Of a stretch of DNA of 64,000 bases, positions 48,953 through 58,660 are shown piece by piece; position 1 is the stretch's first letter, and every line of letters begins with the position of its first letter. This DNA is from an uncultured Litoreibacter sp. (GTDB lineage: Bacteria; Pseudomonadota; Alphaproteobacteria; Rhodobacterales; Rhodobacteraceae). The notes under the pieces are model-generated. The model saw only the letters and a program-made list of their open reading frames with translations. It did no database searches and was not told where the DNA came from. A program made the position numbers and the translations under genes. The stretch lies in the NCBI GenBank assembly GCA_947492995.1, contig CANLOU010000003.1:762810-826809 (forward strand). Reading direction: 5' to 3'.

Positions 48953-49792
48953 TCATCTTTGCGCGCGGGCCATGAAGGCGAGGCGTTCGAACAGATGCAC
49001 GTCCTGCTCGTTTTTCAGCAGCGCGCCATGTAGCTTGGGCAGCGCATTGGCCCCGTCGCGTTTCAAATCAGCCGGGTCCAGATCCTCGGCCAACAGCAGC
49101 TTCAGCCAATCCAGCACCTCGGAGGTGGAGGGCTTCTTCTTCAGCCCCGGCGTCTCGCGTATCTCGAAGAACTCGGTCAGCGCCGCATTCAACAAGGCAG
49201 GCTTGATGCCCGGATGATGCACCTCAACGATTTTCTTCAGCGTCTCGGCGTCGGGGAACTTGATGTAGTGGAAGAAGCAGCGACGCAGAAACGCATCTGG
49301 CAGCTCCTTTTCGTTGTTGGAGGTAATGATGACGATAGGGCGGTTCCGCGCGGTGATCGTCTCGCCCGTTTCGTAGACATGAAATTCCATCCGGTCGAGC
49401 TCCTGCAGCAGGTCGTTAGGAAACTCGATATCGGCCTTGTCGACCTCGTCGATCAGCAAGACCTTGCGCTCTGACGCCTCAAAGGCCTGCCACAGCTTTC
49501 CCTTGCGGATGTAATTTCCTACGTCATGCACCGCCTCAATCCCCAGCTGGCTGTCGCGCAGGCGGGAGACGGCGTCATATTCATACAGCCCCTGCTGCGC
49601 CTTGGTGGTGGATTTGACATGCCATTCGATCATCTCCAGCCCCAATGCGGCGGAGACCTGGCGAGCCAGTTCCGTCTTTCCGGTCCCCGGTTCGCCCTTG
49701 ACCAGCAAGGGGCGTTCAAGCGCCACGGCGGCATTTACCGCGACCGTCAGGTCGTCGGTGGCCACATAGGATTCGGTTCCACTAAATTTCAT
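48953..49792 (-). CDS. MoxR-type AAA+ ATPase
   Basis: A 279-residue ATPase of the MoxR group. Walker A is KGEPGTGKTELAR near residue 32, Walker B is VLLIDEVDKAD, and sensor 1 is IVIITSNNEKELPDAF. The start MKFSGTESYVATDD at 49792 is preferred over the longer frame. It is the likely partner of the CoxE-like VWA protein at 44656, with AEC, GNAT, DUF2927 and small membrane genes in between on the same strand. Confidence 0.94.
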   Translation of the reverse strand: MKFSGTESYVATDDLTVAVNAAVALERPLLVKGEPGTGKTELARQVSAALGLEMIEWHVKSTTKAQQGLYEYDAVSRLRDSQLGIEAVHDVGNYIRKGKLWQAFEASERKVLLIDEVDKADIEFPNDLLQELDRMEFHVYETGETITARNRPIVIITSNNEKELPDAFLRRCFFHYIKFPDAETLKKIVEVHHPGIKPALLNAALTEFFEIRETPGLKKKPSTSEVLDWLKLLLAEDLDPADLKRDGANALPKLHGALLKNEQDVHLFERLAFMARAQR

Positions 49793-49978
49793 AAGTCTTT
49801 CAAACCCCTGTAGGCATTGGCGAGGGCGCTTGGCCCGATGTTCAATTTCCATTCATAGCGGCCCTTATCTGCGTGACAAGAGCAGGACGTTTCACTAAGA
49901 GATGCGCAGGGAACGTATTGGGCTGCCGCCTGAGTCGGAGGCAACGACGCAGCCAGTTCAGTAAAGGGAGTTTTGGGG

Positions 49979-50401
49979 ATGAAAGCCGAAGTGTTTTTGC
50001 CAGATGATTATCGCCCGGCCGAGGACGAGCCATTCATGAACGAGCGCCAGACCGAATATTTCAGGCGCAAGCTGACCGATTGGAAGCAATCGATCATAGA
50101 CGAGACCAGCCTGACCATCGAAGGCATGCAGGAAGGCACCCGCAACATCCCGGACATTGCCGACCGCGCCTCGGAAGAGACCGACCGCGCGTTAGAGCTG
50201 CGCACCCGCGACCGCCAGCGCAAGGTGATCTCCAAGATTGACGCCGCTTTGCGCCGCATCGACGAGGGCGAATACGGCTATTGCGACGACACCGGGGAGC
50301 CGATTTCGCTGAAGCGTCTGGACGCCCGCCCGATTGCGACCTTGAGCCTCGAGGCGCAGGAACGCCATGAGCGCCGTGAAAAGGTACACCGCGACGACTA
50401 A
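49979..50401 (+). CDS. dksA: RNA polymerase-binding protein DksA
   Basis: A 140-residue DksA with the coiled coil (TEYFRRKLTDWKQSIIDETS onward) and tip DxxDxA (DIADRASEETDRALE). It modulates transcription with ppGpp. The globular zinc region retains only one cysteine (YGYCDDTGEPISLKRL); the other three ligands of classic DksA are absent, as in other alphaproteobacterial DksA proteins that function without full zinc coordination. A terminator follows the stop. Confidence 0.94.
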   Translation: MKAEVFLPDDYRPAEDEPFMNERQTEYFRRKLTDWKQSIIDETSLTIEGMQEGTRNIPDIADRASEETDRALELRTRDRQRKVISKIDAALRRIDEGEYGYCDDTGEPISLKRLDARPIATLSLEAQERHERREKVHRDD

Positions 50402-50424
50402 GGTGCGCGCCAGTGTTTTCGATC

Positions 50425-50456
50425 ATGCCGGGCCTAGCGTCCGGCATTTTCTTTTG
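50425..50456 (+). terminator. dksA terminator
   Basis: ATGCCGG (50425-50431) pairs with CCGGCAT (50441-50447), followed by TTTTCTTTT. Confidence 0.88.
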
Positions 50457-50468
50457 TAGTGTAGCGGC

Positions 50469-51065
50469 ATGCTCAGTTTTGCCGCCGCCGTCTTTCTTCT
50501 CATCATCACCCCCGGGCCGGGGGTGCTGTCGCTGGCGGGTGTCGGCGCGGCCTTCGGGTTCCGCGCGGGCCTGCGCTATTTCACCGGGCTCTTCATTGGC
50601 ACAAATCTGGTGGCCTTGGCCGTGGTCACAGGGCTTGCAGCGCTGATCCTGGCCAACCCGGTGATCCGCACCGTGCTGATGGCGGCCTCCACGGCGTATC
50701 TGCTTTACATGGCGTTCAAAATTGCGACCGCCGGCAGCAAGATCGGGTTCACCGCCGCCACCCGGCAGCCGGGCATCCGGGATGGGCTGATGCTGCAGGC
50801 GATCAACCCGAAGGCCTATGTGGTCAACACCACGCTGTTTTCGGGCTTTGCCTTCATGCCGGAGGCCTACGGGGTCGAGGTGGCGCTCAAATTCGTCATC
50901 ATGAACGTCATTTGGGTCAGCCTGCATTTTTTGTGGCTTTGGGTCGGGTCACGGATCAAGGCGATGAAGCTGGCCCACGGCACGCAGCGCGCCATCAATA
51001 TCTTCATGGCCAGCGCTATGCTTGCGGTCGTGGCGCTGGCACTATGGACGTCGCTCCGGGCTTAG
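50469..51065 (+). CDS. LysE/RhtB-family exporter
   Basis: A 198-residue membrane protein with six hydrophobic segments and the family N-terminus FAAAVFLLIITPGPGVLSLAGVGAAFG. It would export an amino acid or homoserine lactone-like compound by proton exchange. The substrate cannot be stated. It starts 13 bp after the dksA terminator. Confidence 0.92.
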   Translation: MLSFAAAVFLLIITPGPGVLSLAGVGAAFGFRAGLRYFTGLFIGTNLVALAVVTGLAALILANPVIRTVLMAASTAYLLYMAFKIATAGSKIGFTAATRQPGIRDGLMLQAINPKAYVVNTTLFSGFAFMPEAYGVEVALKFVIMNVIWVSLHFLWLWVGSRIKAMKLAHGTQRAINIFMASAMLAVVALALWTSLRA

Positions 51066-51113
51066 GTTTCATTTTGGCAAAAATACCTCGGGGGTGTGGG
51101 GGCTGGCCCCCAC
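51064..51113 (-). terminator. Hairpin plus GGTATTTTTGCC motif, minus strand
   Basis: GTGGGGG (51096-51102) pairs with CCCCCAC (51107-51113). On the minus strand GAGGTATTTTTGCCAAAATG follows. It sits between the convergent lysE-type and xth genes and is the minus-strand version of the dispersed motif. Confidence 0.6.
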
Positions 51114-51142
51114 GGTAGCGACGACGCAGTCGGCGCAAAGCC

Positions 51143-51925
51143 TTAAATGTCCAGTTCCACCCAAACAGGCACGTGGTCGGACGGTTTTTCGCGGCCCCGA
51201 ATGTCGACGTCAATTTTGCAGTCCGTCAGGTGGTCGGCGGCCTGAGGGGACAACAGCAAATGGTCGATCCGGATCCCGTCATTGCGATTCCACGCGCCCG
51301 CTTGGTAATCCCAGAACGAGAACTGCTCGGGCAGTTGGTTGCGGGCGCGGAACGCGTCGGTGAAGCCTAGATTCAAAATTTTGCGGAATGCGGCGCGGCT
51401 TTCGGGGCGGAACAGCGCGTCGTCTTTCCATGCCTCGGGCCGTTTGGCGTCCTCGGGCTGGGGGATGATGTTGTAGTCGCCCGCCATCATTGTGGGGATT
51501 TCCTCGGCCAGCAGCTCCTCAGCGCGGCGATACATGCGCTCCATCCAGGCCAGTTTGTAGTCGTATTTGGGGCCAGGGCAGGGGTTGCCGTTGGGCAGGT
51601 ACAACCCGCAAATGCGAATTGGGTGTTGGTCCCCCATCACCAGGGCTTCGATCCAGCGGGCTTGTTCATCCGCCGCGTCGCCCGGCAGTCCGCGCCGCAC
51701 ATCTTCCAGGGGCCGTTTTGACAGGATTGCGACGCCGTTGAACGATTTCTGGCCATGGGTTTCGACGTTGTAGCCGCGCTCTTCAAAAATGTCGCGCGGG
51801 AAGGCGTCGTCGACCGATTTGATTTCTTGCAAAACGGCGACATCCGGCTGTGCCTCGTCCAGCCAGTCCGGCAGGGCGTTGATGCGGGCTTTGATGCCGT
51901 TGATGTTGAATGTGGCGATTTTCAT
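51143..51925 (-). CDS. xth: Exodeoxyribonuclease III
   Basis: A 260-residue exonuclease III / AP endonuclease of base-excision repair. Landmarks are IATFNINGIKARINALPDWL, LQEIKSVDDAFP, the catalytic GDYNIIPQPEDAK and the terminal SDHVPVWVEL. Length and motifs are standard. Confidence 0.95.
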   Translation of the reverse strand: MKIATFNINGIKARINALPDWLDEAQPDVAVLQEIKSVDDAFPRDIFEERGYNVETHGQKSFNGVAILSKRPLEDVRRGLPGDAADEQARWIEALVMGDQHPIRICGLYLPNGNPCPGPKYDYKLAWMERMYRRAEELLAEEIPTMMAGDYNIIPQPEDAKRPEAWKDDALFRPESRAAFRKILNLGFTDAFRARNQLPEQFSFWDYQAGAWNRNDGIRIDHLLLSPQAADHLTDCKIDVDIRGREKPSDHVPVWVELDI

Positions 51926-51955
51926 TGGCTGCAGGCCCCCCGGGACGGTCTGCGC

Positions 51956-52672
51956 TCAGGTATCGCCCGAAGCCTGCGCCGCCGCAAGCCAAAGCGCGTC
52001 AATCTCGCGCAAAGCGGCGGCGTCAAACCGGTCACTCTCTTCCCAATACCGCCCTGATGGCACCATATACCCCAGCTCAGATTCCCGGGCCAAGGCGTTG
52101 GAGGCGGCCATGCTGTCAAATCTCAGCGGGCGGGCAGTGCGCAGCCGCGCGACACGGTCGCGCGGGAAGGTCAGTCGGCTGGGCTGGTCGGACAGGTTGA
52201 CGACAGCGCAGCCTTGCCGCGCCGCGATCAATTGCAAGCGTGCCGACTTGGCCTCTAGCGATTGCAAGGTGATGTCGTCGCGCAGCGGATCTGCGGTGCC
52301 GGCGCCGTAAAAATGGGTCCCTGAGGATTGGTCATAGGTCATGTCGCATCCCATGAAGCCGATCACGGTCGGCCGGTGATGCGCCAAGGCCCAGTAGCCC
52401 GCGGTGAAGGCCATCGTGCCGCCGCCATAGACGAAGCCGCCAAAGCGGTTTTGTGTGGGGACGTAATCTTTGGCGGTGACGATGCGCTGGGTGGGGTGGA
52501 TATGAGCGGGCAACCGCTCGGGGTCAAAATCTTCCGGGTGGATCAGGCTGTCCCAATCTGGCCGCACCGCGAAGGCGTTGTTGATGGCCAGGATGTGGTC
52601 GATGCCGCTTCGCGGCCAGTCACGGGCGTCCACAACGGTCGGGCCGCTGCCCAAAATCAAAACGGTGGTCAT
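51956..52672 (-). CDS. Hypothetical nucleotide-sugar-binding-like protein
   Basis: A 238-residue protein with a Rossmann-like N-terminus (MTTVLILGSGPTVVDARDWP) and IGFMGCDMTYD in the middle. This resembles DUF115 / motility-accessory or sialic-acid-related glycosyltransferase-like proteins, but the match is weak. No membrane segment or signal peptide is present. It lies 30 bp after xth's start region on the same strand, so it may precede xth in one transcript. Confidence 0.6.
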   Translation of the reverse strand: MTTVLILGSGPTVVDARDWPRSGIDHILAINNAFAVRPDWDSLIHPEDFDPERLPAHIHPTQRIVTAKDYVPTQNRFGGFVYGGGTMAFTAGYWALAHHRPTVIGFMGCDMTYDQSSGTHFYGAGTADPLRDDITLQSLEAKSARLQLIAARQGCAVVNLSDQPSRLTFPRDRVARLRTARPLRFDSMAASNALARESELGYMVPSGRYWEESDRFDAAALREIDALWLAAAQASGDT

Positions 52673-52905
52673 GCTCTATGCCCCTTGGATCACGCGCGTG
52701 AATTGGACCGAGATGGGCGCAGGGCAAGGGCGTCTGGGCGTTTTGCCGCAGTCATTGTCGCCACATTTCGTACAATCGGTGGAATTTCCGCTAATTTTGC
52801 AGATTTTTTCGATTTCGCCACATTTGCGCCCCATTCAACCCTGATAAGGGGGGCAATAAAAAAGACGACCAAAAAACTATCGAGCATAATCTCTGTGGGG
52901 CAGTG

Positions 52906-53088
52906 ATGAAAAACGTAATGATTATAGGCGCTTTAGCTATGCTTGCAGCATGCGGTGTGCCGCCTTCCGAGGACATTTCCTCCAAGTCCGACTTCAAACC
53001 TCTGGGCACGGCATTGTTCGTTCCGGTCGATCCGGCTGCGCTTGAGCAGTCCGACGCGTGGAGCAGCTTTGTCGAGGGCTATCAGTAA
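52906..53088 (+). CDS. Small lipoprotein
   Basis: A 60-residue protein with lipobox MLAACGVPPSEDI. The mature part is short and acidic with no known domain. A GTG just before gives a one-codon longer option. It has a hairpin after its stop and lies alone after a 233-bp gap with an AT-rich upstream region. Confidence 0.7.
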   Translation: MKNVMIIGALAMLAACGVPPSEDISSKSDFKPLGTALFVPVDPAALEQSDAWSSFVEGYQ

Positions 53089-53096
53089 ACATCAAA

Positions 53097-53116
53097 AGAG
53101 GGCGTCAAGACCCTCT
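53097..53116 (+). terminator. Small terminator-like hairpin
   Basis: AGAGGG (53097-53102) pairs with CCCTCT (53111-53116), followed by GTTT. Confidence 0.6.
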
Positions 53117-53126
53117 GTTTGCTGGG

Positions 53127-53456
53127 TTACATTGAAAAAGACGTCCCGCAGCCGCAGGACGATGTGGCGTTCGGGTTGTCGATGACAAACCGTGCGCCAA
53201 TCAGCTCTTCCGTAAAATCAATCACCGCGTTTTCCAGAAATGGCAGGGAGACGCTGTCGACAACAACTTTCTCGCCGCCTTGCTCTAAGACCAGATCGTC
53301 CTCAGCGGGCGTGTCGAGCTTGATCTCATACTGAAATCCCGAACATCCGCCGCCCTCGACGGCCACGCGCAGGGCGTTGCCCTCCTCGGCGGCGCCAATT
53401 TCGGCAAGACGCGCGAAGGCGCGGTCGGTGACTTTGGGGGGCAGGGCGAGTTGCAT
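53127..53456 (-). CDS. erpA: Iron-sulfur cluster insertion protein, ErpA/HesB family
   Basis: A 109-residue A-type carrier with the three conserved cysteines (GGCSGFQY and the terminal SSCGCGTSF). It delivers [Fe-S] clusters to apoproteins. The start MQLALPPKVTDRA at 53456 gives the usual length; the longer frame is unsupported. It is divergent from the dGTPase gene, a common Rhodobacterales arrangement. Confidence 0.93.
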   Translation of the reverse strand: MQLALPPKVTDRAFARLAEIGAAEEGNALRVAVEGGGCSGFQYEIKLDTPAEDDLVLEQGGEKVVVDSVSLPFLENAVIDFTEELIGARFVIDNPNATSSCGCGTSFSM

Positions 53457-53527
53457 GTTCACGTCTCGTAACTGTTGCCCACCCAATGTAGGGTGGTCGC
53501 GGGACAAGAACAAGAAGAGGCAGCCAT

Positions 53528-54703
53528 ATGAGCCGCGCCACTTATGCATGCCAGCCAGAGGACAGCCGGGGCAGGCTGTATCCTGAAGAGGAAAGCACGT
53601 TTCGCAGCTGCTTCCAGCGCGACCGCGACCGCATCATTCATGCCAGCGCCTTTCGGCGGCTGAAGCACAAAACCCAGGTCTTCATCGAACATGAGGGTGA
53701 TTATTTTCGCACGCGCCTGACCCATTCCATCGAAGTGGCGCAGGTGGCGCGCACCATCGCGGGCGTTTTGGGGCTGAACGAAGAGCTGACCGAGGCTGTG
53801 GCGCTGGCCCATGATCTGGGCCACCCCCCATTTGGCCATACCGGCGAAGAGGCGCTTGACGCGTTGATGGCGCCCTATGGCGGGTTTGACCACAATGCGC
53901 AGGCGCTCAAGATCGTGACCTCCCTTGAGCGGCATTATGCGGAATGGGACGGGTTGAACCTCACTTGGGAAGCCCTTGAAGGTATTGCAAAACACAATGG
54001 ACCGGTGATGGGTGATCTGCCTTTCGCGCTGGAAGAATATTCGGCGCGCCATGATCTGGAATTGGGCACCTATGCCAGTGCGGAGGCCCAGGTGGCGGCC
54101 TTGGCCGACGACATCGCCTACAACAATCATGACCTGCATGATGGGTTGCGGGCCGAACTGTTTTCCACCGACGAGCTGGCAGAGATGCCGTTGCTGGGCA
54201 CGTGCTTTGCGCGGGTCGATGAGCTGTATCCCGGTTTGAACTACTACCGCCGCCGCCACGAGGCGCTGCGGCGGTTCTTTGGCGTCCTCGTCGAGGACGT
54301 CATCGCGGTGGCAAAAGCGCGTTTGAACGCGCTTGGCCCGTCCTGCGTTGCCGACATCCGCGCGGCAGGCCGGCCGATGGTGCAATTCTCGCCAGAGATC
54401 TGGGCGCAGTTGAAAGTGATCCGCCGGTTCCTGTTTGAGCGCATGTACCGTGCGCCAGCCGTCGTCGAGATGCGGGTGCAGGTGACGCAAGTGGTGGACG
54501 AGCTGTTCCCGCTGTTTATGGGCGACACCGATCTTTTGCCCAAGCAATGGCGCAAGGACGTGGACGAGGCCGAGGGCGAAGTGGAATTGGCGCGGATCGT
54601 GGCAGACTATATTGCAGGCATGACCGACCGGTTCGCGCTGCAGGAACACGCCCGGCTCATCGGCGGCATTGAGGCGGACAGCTACGTGATGGGGCACCGC
54701 TGA
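53528..54703 (+). CDS. dgt: Deoxyguanosinetriphosphate triphosphohydrolase-like protein
   Basis: A 391-residue HD-domain dNTPase. The metal motif is THSIEVAQVARTIAG and AHDLGHPPFGHTGE near residue 100, with the family start RFRSCFQRDRDRIIHASAFRRLKHKTQVF. Activity removes triphosphate from dNTPs. A GC-rich hairpin and the dispersed motif follow the stop. Confidence 0.93.
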   Translation: MSRATYACQPEDSRGRLYPEEESTFRSCFQRDRDRIIHASAFRRLKHKTQVFIEHEGDYFRTRLTHSIEVAQVARTIAGVLGLNEELTEAVALAHDLGHPPFGHTGEEALDALMAPYGGFDHNAQALKIVTSLERHYAEWDGLNLTWEALEGIAKHNGPVMGDLPFALEEYSARHDLELGTYASAEAQVAALADDIAYNNHDLHDGLRAELFSTDELAEMPLLGTCFARVDELYPGLNYYRRRHEALRRFFGVLVEDVIAVAKARLNALGPSCVADIRAAGRPMVQFSPEIWAQLKVIRRFLFERMYRAPAVVEMRVQVTQVVDELFPLFMGDTDLLPKQWRKDVDEAEGEVELARIVADYIAGMTDRFALQEHARLIGGIEADSYVMGHR

Positions 54704-54734
54704 TCTGAATGTGCCTGCGGCGCATCCTTGTTTG

Positions 54735-54782
54735 TTGGGGGCCAGCCCCCAAACCCCCGGGATATTTATGAACGAAGGAAGG
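54735..54782 (+). terminator. Hairpin plus dispersed motif after dgt
   Basis: TTGGGGG (54735-54741) pairs with CCCCCAA (54746-54752). GGATATTTATGAACGAAGG follows at 54760. Confidence 0.6.
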
Positions 54783-54837
54783 GGTGGACCGCCCCCGTGG
54801 GCATGATACACCGCGCGTAACTTCTAGAGGTGATGAG

Positions 54838-56580
54838 ATGAACCTGTTTTCTGATATCCGTGCGCTGGTGATTTCGGCGCTAGACGCCATGGTGGCCGAG
54901 GGCGCTTTGCCGGAGGGCCTGGATTTTGCCAATGTTGCGGTTGAGCCGCCGCGCGACGCCGCACATGGGGATATGGCGACCAATGCCGCGATGGTGCTGG
55001 CCAAGCCCGCCAAACAGAACCCGCGCGCGATTGCGGAAGCCCTTGCGGGCAAGCTGCAGGCGGATGGTCGGATTGCGCTGGCAGAGGTGGCGGGGCCGGG
55101 GTTCTTGAACCTGCGGCTGGACCCGTCTGTGTGGGGCGGTGTCGTCCTGGCGGCTTTGGAAAATGGCATGGATTTTGGCAAGTCTTCCATGGGGATGGGC
55201 CAAAAAGTGAATGTGGAATATGTGTCGGCCAACCCGACGGGGCCTTTGCATGTGGGCCATACGCGTGGGGCGGTGTTTGGCGACGCGCTGGCATCCTTGC
55301 TGGCCTATGCAGGCCATGCCGTGACGCGGGAATATTACATCAATGATGGCGGCGCTCAGGTCGATGTTTTGGCGCGGTCGGTGTACCTGCGCTACCTTGA
55401 GGCGCATGGGCAGGAGGTGGCGTTTCCAGATGGGACCTACCCCGGCGACTACCTGATTGCCGCGGGCGAGGCGCTGAAGGCCAAGGTGGGCGACGCCTTT
55501 GTGGACAAAGGCGAGCAGTTCTGGCTGGACGAGGTGCGCAGCTTCTCGACTGAGGCGATGATGGACCTGATCCGGTCCGACCTGGCCGCCTTGGGCATCG
55601 AGATGGACGTGTTTTATTCCGAGAAGTCGCTTTATGGCACCGGCCAGATTGAGGCCGCGATTGCCGATCTTGACGGCAAGGGGCTGATTTACCGCGGCAC
55701 CTTGGAGCCGCCCAAGGGTAAGACGCCAGAGGATTGGGAGCCGCGCGAGCAGACGCTGTTCCGCTCCACCGCGCATGGCGATGACGTGGATCGCCCGATC
55801 CAGAAATCAGACGGGGCGTGGACCTATTTTGCGCCCGACATCGCCTACCATTATGACAAGGTAAACAGAGGGTTCGACGCGCTTATTGATGTGTTCGGGG
55901 CCGATCACGGTGGCTATGTCAAGCGGATGAAGGCGGCAGTCTCGGCCCTGTCGGACGGCAAGGTGCCGCTCGACATCAAGCTGACGCAGCTGGTTAAGCT
56001 GACCAAGAACGGCGAGCCATTCAAGATGTCCAAGCGGGCGGGCACCTTCGTGACCCTGCGCGACGTGGTGGACGAGGTGGGCCCGGACGTGACCCGCTTC
56101 ATCATGCTGACCCGCAAGCAGGACGCGCCTTTGGATTTCGATCTGGACAAGGTGCTGGAGCAATCCAAGGACAACCCCGTCTTCTATGTGCAATACGCGC
56201 ACGCGCGCGTGTGCTCGGTGCTGCGCAAGGCAGGCGAGGCGGGGTGGGATGCCTCCGACGCTGTGCTGGCCAAGCAGGACCTCAGCGCCAACACTCATGA
56301 GGCGGAGTTGAAGCTGGCTGCTAAGCTGGCCGAATGGCCGCGTTTGGTCGAAATTGCCGCCCGCACCAACGAGCCTCACCGCATCGCGTTCTACCTTTAT
56401 GAGCTGGCCGGAGAGCTGCATGCGCTGTGGAACCGGGGCAATGACGTGCCGGAATTGCGGTTCCTGCAGGAGACTGCAGCCGAAAGTATGCCAAAAATTG
56501 CCCTCGCGCGTGCCACGGCGATTGTTATTTCTGCAGGTCTTGGTATTCTAGGGGTAACTCCGGCAACCGAGATGCGCTGA
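54838..56580 (+). CDS. argS: Arginyl-tRNA synthetase
   Basis: A 580-residue class I synthetase with the HIGH-type motif [14 protein letters not shown] near residue 138 and KMSKS-type FKMSKRAG near 396. The ALKxL-type DALR anticodon-binding domain is at the C-terminus ([21 protein letters not shown]). The start at 54838 has AGGTG upstream; extension to 54784 is unsupported. Confidence 0.97.
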   Translation: MNLFSDIRALVISALDAMVAEGALPEGLDFANVAVEPPRDAAHGDMATNAAMVLAKPAKQNPRAIAEALAGKLQADGRIALAEVAGPGFLNLRLDPSVWGGVVLAALENGMDFGKSSMGMGQKVNVEYVSANPTGPLHVGHTRGAVFGDALASLLAYAGHAVTREYYINDGGAQVDVLARSVYLRYLEAHGQEVAFPDGTYPGDYLIAAGEALKAKVGDAFVDKGEQFWLDEVRSFSTEAMMDLIRSDLAALGIEMDVFYSEKSLYGTGQIEAAIADLDGKGLIYRGTLEPPKGKTPEDWEPREQTLFRSTAHGDDVDRPIQKSDGAWTYFAPDIAYHYDKVNRGFDALIDVFGADHGGYVKRMKAAVSALSDGKVPLDIKLTQLVKLTKNGEPFKMSKRAGTFVTLRDVVDEVGPDVTRFIMLTRKQDAPLDFDLDKVLEQSKDNPVFYVQYAHARVCSVLRKAGEAGWDASDAVLAKQDLSANTHEAELKLAAKLAEWPRLVEIAARTNEPHRIAFYLYELAGELHALWNRGNDVPELRFLQETAAESMPKIALARATAIVISAGLGILGVTPATEMR

Positions 56581-56668
56581 CGCCAAACGATCAGCCTCCC
56601 TGCCGCGAGCGACGAGCAGTGTTAAAGACAGACCACCTGAACTTGAATTCGGGGGCGGAGAGGCGATT

Positions 56669-57664
56669 ATGGCACACCAAGATTTTGACGCCTATGGCGC
56701 GCAAAATGGGACCTATAGCGAGCAGGATTTTATCCCGCCCGCCGGTGGCCCCTCGATCCTATCCAAAGCGTTAAGCTATTTCGGGGCAGCCAGTTCTGTG
56801 GCTTTGGTCATCGGGCTTGGCATCTGGGGCTACCAGCTGACCATGCGCGACGTGACCGACGTGCCGGTGATCCGCGCGCTGGAAGGGCCGGCCCGCGTGA
56901 AGCCCGACAATGCCGGCGGCCAATTGGCACAGCACACCGGCCTGGCCGTCAACAACGTCACCGCCGCAGGCGAAGCCGAAGGGCCGACGCCGCAGGTGAT
57001 CCTAGCGCCCGAGCCGATTGACCTGACCAATGACGACGTGATCCTCGCCGCACCTGCCGAGCAGGAGGTTGTGGAACAAGACGAGGTGGCGGAAGCCATC
57101 GGCACCGTCGTGTCGCTGACCTTGGAAGAACAGAACCTGACGATTGAGCAGCAGGCCGAACTTCTGGCGTCGCGCTTGGCCGAAGGGGTGGAGCCGCTGG
57201 AGCCCCTTGAAGGCGAAATTGGTGAGGTGCAGGTCAGCCTGAGCCGCACTGAGGTGCCCGCCGTTGACCCGTCCGTTCCGGGGGTGAAACGCTCAATTCG
57301 GCCGGTCAAACGCCCCAAAATTGATGTGCAAAATCTTCAGCAGACCGCAGCGATTGCGGCGGCCACCGGCTCGGTGCAGGCGATCACGGATGTGGACCCC
57401 GCAACCATCGCGGCTGGCACGCGGCTGGTGCAGCTGGGGGCGTTCGACGAGCGCGAGATCGCGATTGCCGAATGGGACAAGATTGCCGACCGGTTTGAAG
57501 ACTACATCGACGGCAAGAAACGCGTCATTCAGGAAGCCAAAAGCGGCGGGCGGACCTTCTACAGGTTGCGCGCCGTGGGCTTTGAGGACCTGAACGCGTC
57601 GCGCCGGTTCTGCGCAGTTCTGGTCGCGGCGAATGCGGCCTGTATCCCCGTTTTGGCGCGGTAA
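56669..57664 (+). CDS. SPOR-domain protein
   Basis: A 331-residue inner-membrane protein. A short cytosolic N-terminus precedes a membrane helix (LSYFGAASSVALVIGLGIWGY), then a long acidic, Pro-rich periplasmic linker. The C-terminal 75 residues (LVQLGAFDEREIAIAEWDKI to GFEDLNASRRFCAVLVAANAACIPV) form a SPOR domain that binds denuded glycan at division sites. It is fused by a zero-gap junction to nagZ. Confidence 0.88.
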   Translation: MAHQDFDAYGAQNGTYSEQDFIPPAGGPSILSKALSYFGAASSVALVIGLGIWGYQLTMRDVTDVPVIRALEGPARVKPDNAGGQLAQHTGLAVNNVTAAGEAEGPTPQVILAPEPIDLTNDDVILAAPAEQEVVEQDEVAEAIGTVVSLTLEEQNLTIEQQAELLASRLAEGVEPLEPLEGEIGEVQVSLSRTEVPAVDPSVPGVKRSIRPVKRPKIDVQNLQQTAAIAAATGSVQAITDVDPATIAAGTRLVQLGAFDEREIAIAEWDKIADRFEDYIDGKKRVIQEAKSGGRTFYRLRAVGFEDLNASRRFCAVLVAANAACIPVLAR

Positions 57665-58657
57665 GTGGCGTCTCGCTCAGTTATTTTCGGGTGTGAAGGC
57701 ACAGCTCTAACGCCCGAGGAACGCGCGTTTTTTCAAGATGTGCAGCCGTGGGGATTCATTCTGTTTGCCCGCAACATTGTGGACCGTGCGCAATTGTCGA
57801 AACTGACGGCTGACCTTAGGGACAGCGTCGGGTGGCATGCGCCCATTCTCATTGACCAGGAAGGTGGCCGCGTGCAGCGGATGCGCGCGCCTGAATGGCG
57901 GGACTACCTGCCAGCCCTGGACCAGATGGAGGCCGCAGGCGGGCACGCCGCGCGCGCCATTTATCTGCGCAACCGGTTGATTGCGGAAGAGCTGCACGAG
58001 GTCGGCATTGACGTGAACTGCGCGCCTTTGGCGGATGTGATCTGGCCCGAAAGCCACCCCGTTTTGCGCAACCGCTGCTACGGCGACGACGTGGACACGG
58101 TGGTGGCTATGTGCCGCGAGACAGTGCGCGGCTTCCTTGATGGCGGGGTGCTGCCCGTTTTGAAGCATATCCCCGGCTATGGCCGCGCGGTGGTGGACGG
58201 GCATAAGGACCTGCCGACGGTGGATGTGCCATTGGCGGAATTACAGGCATTGGATTTCGCCCCGTTCAAACAATTGAACGACGTCAAAATGGGCATGACG
58301 GCGCATATCGTGTTTCCGGTGGTGGATGATTTGCCTGCGACGACCTCGCCCAAGGCGATGACGATGATCCGCGAGGATATCGGGTTCCAAGGCTTGATTA
58401 TGACCGATGACATCTCGATGGAGGCGCTGTCGGGCACCATCGCGCAACGCTCCGCCGCCTCGCTGGAGGCTGGCTGCGACATCGTTTTGCACTGCAACGG
58501 CGAAATGGCCGATATGGTCGCCGTAGCGGAGGTCTGCCCCGCGATGAACAGCCTCCAGCAAGCCCGCGCCGACGCCGCCCTCGCGGAGCGTCAAACCCCA
58601 ACGGAGATTGACATTTCCGCAGCAAAGGCCGAACTTGAGACCCTTATCGGGGGCTAA
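57665..58657 (+). CDS. nagZ: Beta-N-acetylhexosaminidase NagZ
   Basis: A 330-residue cytosolic GH3 enzyme that removes GlcNAc from anhydro-muropeptides in cell-wall recycling. Motifs are ILIDQEGGRVQRM, the substrate loop KHIPGYGRAVVDGHKDLP and the nucleophile aspartate in IMTDDISMEAL. The start is GTG directly after the SPOR stop. A phenylalanine in the canonical KHFPG motif is isoleucine here. Confidence 0.93.
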   Translation: MASRSVIFGCEGTALTPEERAFFQDVQPWGFILFARNIVDRAQLSKLTADLRDSVGWHAPILIDQEGGRVQRMRAPEWRDYLPALDQMEAAGGHAARAIYLRNRLIAEELHEVGIDVNCAPLADVIWPESHPVLRNRCYGDDVDTVVAMCRETVRGFLDGGVLPVLKHIPGYGRAVVDGHKDLPTVDVPLAELQALDFAPFKQLNDVKMGMTAHIVFPVVDDLPATTSPKAMTMIREDIGFQGLIMTDDISMEALSGTIAQRSAASLEAGCDIVLHCNGEMADMVAVAEVCPAMNSLQQARADAALAERQTPTEIDISAAKAELETLIGG

Positions 58658-58660
58658 GTT

